Below, one piece after another: positions 62,171 to 64,000 of a stretch of DNA of 64,000 nt. Below the pieces are notes generated by a model, which worked only from the letters and a program-made list of their open reading frames with translations, did no database searches and was not told the DNA's origin. Origin of the DNA: Kolteria novifilia (GTDB taxonomy: Bacteria; Planctomycetota; Planctomycetia; Kolteriales; Kolteriaceae); the NCBI GenBank assembly GCA_007748055.1, contig CP036279.1, positions 1,116,001 through 1,180,000 of the forward strand, written 5' to 3'. Within the stretch, counting starts at the first letter, position 1. Every line of letters starts with the position of its first letter. The translations under genes and the position numbers were made by a program.

Positions 62171-62232
62171 CAACTTGCCTCGTCTTTTCTCTCGTCGTGC
62201 GAGCTGGCGTAACTCCCCGTGCCAACCGAGGC

Positions 62233-62294
62233 CGGGGCAAACGGTCTCCGTGCTTGTTGAGCACGGGGCAAACGGTCTCCGTGCTTGTTGAGCA
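62233..62294. repeat. 31-bp tandem repeat, two copies
   Basis: Two identical 31-bp units start at 62233 and 62264. Each contains CCGTGCT and AGCACGG around TGTTG, giving a 7-bp hairpin. It may serve as a terminator-like double hairpin upstream of leuC. Confidence 0.7.
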
Positions 62295-62328
62295 CGGGGG
62301 CATCCTGGTATTTCGATCTTCCTCGCCG

Positions 62329-62390
62329 TTCGGGTGCCACCGGCTGCTTGCCAGCCAGTGGCGACGGACAGGCTGCTTGCCAGCCAGTAG
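62329..62390. repeat. Dispersed hairpin repeat, copy 2 plus a partial copy
   Basis: Bases 62329-62360 match 3369-3400 at 30 of 32 positions (TTCGGGTGCCAC start, GCTGCTTG core, CAGCCAGTG end). A shorter copy of the core (AGGCTGCTTGCCAGCCAGTA) follows at about 62370-62390. This supports a dispersed palindromic repeat family. Confidence 0.75.
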
Positions 62391-62718
62391 CAACGGGTTC
62401 GGCTCCGGGATCAACGCACGGACAGCCGTCGGGATCGATCGTCTCCGGGATGGATCGCGTGTGTTCTGCTCATGATATGGCCGCCACGCGTCAAAGAAAG
62501 TCCCACGGAGCCCCCAGTTGGGCCGCGGTTCCCGAGCCCGCCGAGTTGTGGGTAGGGACGCACGCTCGGGAGGAGAGGTTCACGGGCGACATTGGACACC
62601 ACCATCGTTGCCATACGAACCGGGTGTCGGTGGGCGGCGCGGGTTGATCGTCCATCCGCGTTCGCGTTGCGGATAAGAGGCCCGAGGGAGTTGGCAGTTT
62701 CCGTGGTTGTTGCGGAGG

Positions 62719-63185
62719 CCCCCTCTAACTCCCCCTTTTCGGGTACCCCCGGTTGCTTCGCTACCGGGGCCGACGCAGTCGGCTGGAAGTCTCAAAGCAA
62801 CGGCGGTCAACAAGCGGTGACGGCCCCGAAGGAGAACTGCTGCCGAAGACTCAGCCTCGACAGCAAGCGATCCTCGGACCAAGACCTCCAGCGGCTTCGC
62901 CGCACCGGTAGCACAGCAACCGGTGCTCCCCCTGGGAAGACAGGGAAGAGACCCCCTCTATCTCCCCCTTTTTCGGGTACCCCCGGTTGCTTCGCTACCG
63001 GGGCCGACGCAGTCGGCTGGAAGTCTCAAAGCAACGGCGGTCAACGAGCGGTGACGGCCCCGAAGGAGAACCGCAGCCGAAGACTCCGCCTCGACAGCAA
63101 GCGATCCTCGGACCAAGACCTCCAGCGGCTTCGCCGCACCGGTAGCACAGCAACCGGTGCTCCCCGTGGGAAGACAGGGAAGAGG
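62719..63185. repeat. 234-bp tandem repeat, REPIN-like
   Basis: Two nearly identical copies of 233 and 234 bp lie head to tail (62719-62951, 62952-63185); a third begins at 63186. Each has a hairpin near one end (62747-62769, stem CCCCGGT, loop TGCTTCGCT) and, about 150 bp on, a hairpin whose reverse complement has almost the same sequence (62903-62925). Two inverted REP-type hairpins around a spacer is the REPIN layout. Confidence 0.7.
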
Positions 63186-63200
63186 CCCCCTCTATCTCCC

Positions 63201-63278
63201 CCTTGGGCAAGGGGGAGCAATCGGACTGCCCCTTGGGCAAGGGGGAGCAATCGGACTGTCCCTTGGGCAAGGGGGAGT
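63201..63278. repeat. 30-bp tandem repeat, about 2.6 copies
   Basis: Units starting at 63201, 63231 and 63261 share CCTTGGGCAAGGGGGAG; the last is truncated. Each unit with its preceding C run can form a short CCCTT/AAGGG stem over GGGC. It abuts the 234-bp repeat. Confidence 0.75.
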
Positions 63279-63314
63279 GGACGAGAGACGAACGGGGAGC
63301 GAACGGCATGCCTC

Positions 63315-63968
63315 CTACGGGGCGGGCCAGCCTTCGTTGCCGATCAAGCGGACGAATCGGCAGTCGCATAGTTCGGTGGCATGGACTTGGCCGTCGACCT
63401 TGGTGAACCGCGTCAGCTTTTGGACATCGGACTTGCCGAAGGGAATGACGAGGACACCTCCCTCGGCGAGCTGCCCGAGGAGACTCTCGGGGACCTCGGG
63501 GGCCGCCGCGGTGACGATGATCCGGTCAAAAGGGGCTTGGTCGGGCCAGCCGATAGTCCCGTCGCTGACCTTGAAGCGGACGTTGCGAAACCCGAGTCCG
63601 GCGAGCAATGTCTCCGACTTCAGCGACAGTTCGGCCAGCCGCTCGACGGTGAAGACCTCTCCCGCGAGGGTGGCGAGGATGGCGGTCTGGTAGCCGCTGC
63701 CGGTGCCGATTTCCAGCACGCGATGATGCGCCTCCAACGCGAGGGACTCGGTCATCAGGGCGACGATGTAGGGCTGGGAGATGGTTTGGCCGCTGCCGAT
63801 GCCGAGGGCCTCGTTGGCGTAGGCGCGGTGTTGGCTCATCGGCGGGACGAAGAGTTCGCGGGGGACGTGGTCGATGGCCGAGAGGACGCGATGGTCGCGA
63901 ATCCCGTCGCGCTGGAGCTCGCGAATCAGGTCCGAGCGTTGGTCGGCGAATGCCTCGGTGTCGGCCAT
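63315..63968 (-). CDS. pcm: Protein-L-isoaspartate O-methyltransferase
   Basis: 217 residues from ATG 63968. It methylates isoaspartyl residues to repair damaged proteins in the cytoplasm. The SAM motif is VLEIGTGSGYQTAIL; GSGQTISQPYIVALM and RIIVTAAAPEVPESL follow as in PCMT-type enzymes. The length is normal. The C-terminal residues end in GNEGWPAP, close to the repeat region. Confidence 0.95.
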   Translation of the reverse strand: MADTEAFADQRSDLIRELQRDGIRDHRVLSAIDHVPRELFVPPMSQHRAYANEALGIGSGQTISQPYIVALMTESLALEAHHRVLEIGTGSGYQTAILATLAGEVFTVERLAELSLKSETLLAGLGFRNVRFKVSDGTIGWPDQAPFDRIIVTAAAPEVPESLLGQLAEGGVLVIPFGKSDVQKLTRFTKVDGQVHATELCDCRFVRLIGNEGWPAP

Positions 63969-64000
63969 GATCGACCCTCAATCGGTGACCCTTGAACCGG

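Larger units (their letters stand above)
62171..63314. other. Repeat-filled gap between leuC and pcm, about 1.1 kb
   Basis: It contains a 31-bp tandem repeat, two copies of the dispersed 32-base hairpin, a 234-bp tandem repeat and a 30-bp tandem repeat. Long frames run through it (62592-63371 on the plus strand is the longest) but their composition follows the repeats, so no real gene is called. Confidence 0.7.

Noticed and set aside
62592-63371. A 259-codon plus-strand frame in the repeat region
   Set aside because: Its sequence is the translation of the 234-bp and 30-bp repeats; the period is close to a multiple of three, which keeps the frame open. Composition is not like the neighbouring genes.
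1-64000. tRNA and rRNA genes
   Set aside because: No TPsiC-loop-like GGTTCGAATCC block with a matching acceptor stem and no rRNA-like conserved stretch was noticed; a covariance search would be decisive.
1-64000. Prophage or integrative element
   Set aside because: No integrase, transposase, phage structural gene or tRNA-linked attachment site was seen; composition looks uniform.

Overview
The window reads as a stretch of chromosome from a member of the Planctomycetota. The main reasons are gene families typical of that phylum: a BatA/VWA gene next to a giant DUF4175-type coiled-coil protein and a prenyltransferase-repeat protein, many exported proteins of unknown function, Pst permeases with large extra periplasmic domains, and frequent GTG/TTG starts in a GC-rich sequence. 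No rRNA or tRNA gene, CRISPR array, integrase or insertion sequence was seen, so this is not an obvious mobile island. The order or genus cannot be named from the sequence alone.

Layout. Bases 1-10571 hold a plus-strand Bat-like cluster: a BatA-type protein cut by the window edge, a VWA protein, DUF4175, a Gln-rich exported protein, a prenyltransferase-repeat protein and an NPCBM protein. dapB and a HutX-like gene follow. Bases 12187-18438 are an envelope region: a Wza-like lipoprotein divergent from a large exported protein with an inverse-autotransporter-like barrel and a beta-helix, then a CPMC membrane protein divergent from a DsbD-N-like protein, then a tiny membrane protein. Bases 18668-36193 are mostly housekeeping: pepF, pyk, cydAB, a lone pstS, an SDR protein, mutS, an RsbW/STAS partner-switch pair, an M20 peptidase and serS. 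Bases 36171-48889 hold an SGNH hydrolase, an RND efflux pump with its adaptor, a TetR regulator, and a type I secretion-like ABC/HlyD/TolC set. Bases 49631-59681 hold a thioredoxin/YHS protein facing a strikingly cysteine-rich repeat lipoprotein, then a complete pstS-pstC-pstA-pstB set preceded by an OmpR/PhoB-type regulator. leuC, leuD and pcm close the window, with a repeat-filled gap of about 1.1 kb between leuC and pcm.

How the parts fit. The Pst set with the PhoB-like regulator is a phosphate-uptake module, but PstC, PstA and PstS all carry extra domains. The RND pump and the type I-like exporter flank the TetR gene. The TetR promoter has a palindrome-like operator in its spacer, which suggests autoregulation. 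Several envelope proteins have unusual cysteine-rich segments, and two redox-type proteins sit beside such genes, which suggests cysteine-dependent envelope chemistry in this organism.

Most noteworthy: the CDSCST-repeat lipoprotein; the modified Pst system; the ABC exporter with a non-canonical signature and H-loop; the barrel/beta-helix protein; a hairpin that buries the ribosome binding site of the SGNH gene; and repeats downstream of pcm and upstream of leuC that resemble REPIN elements. All functional claims come from motif reading by eye. No database search was run.
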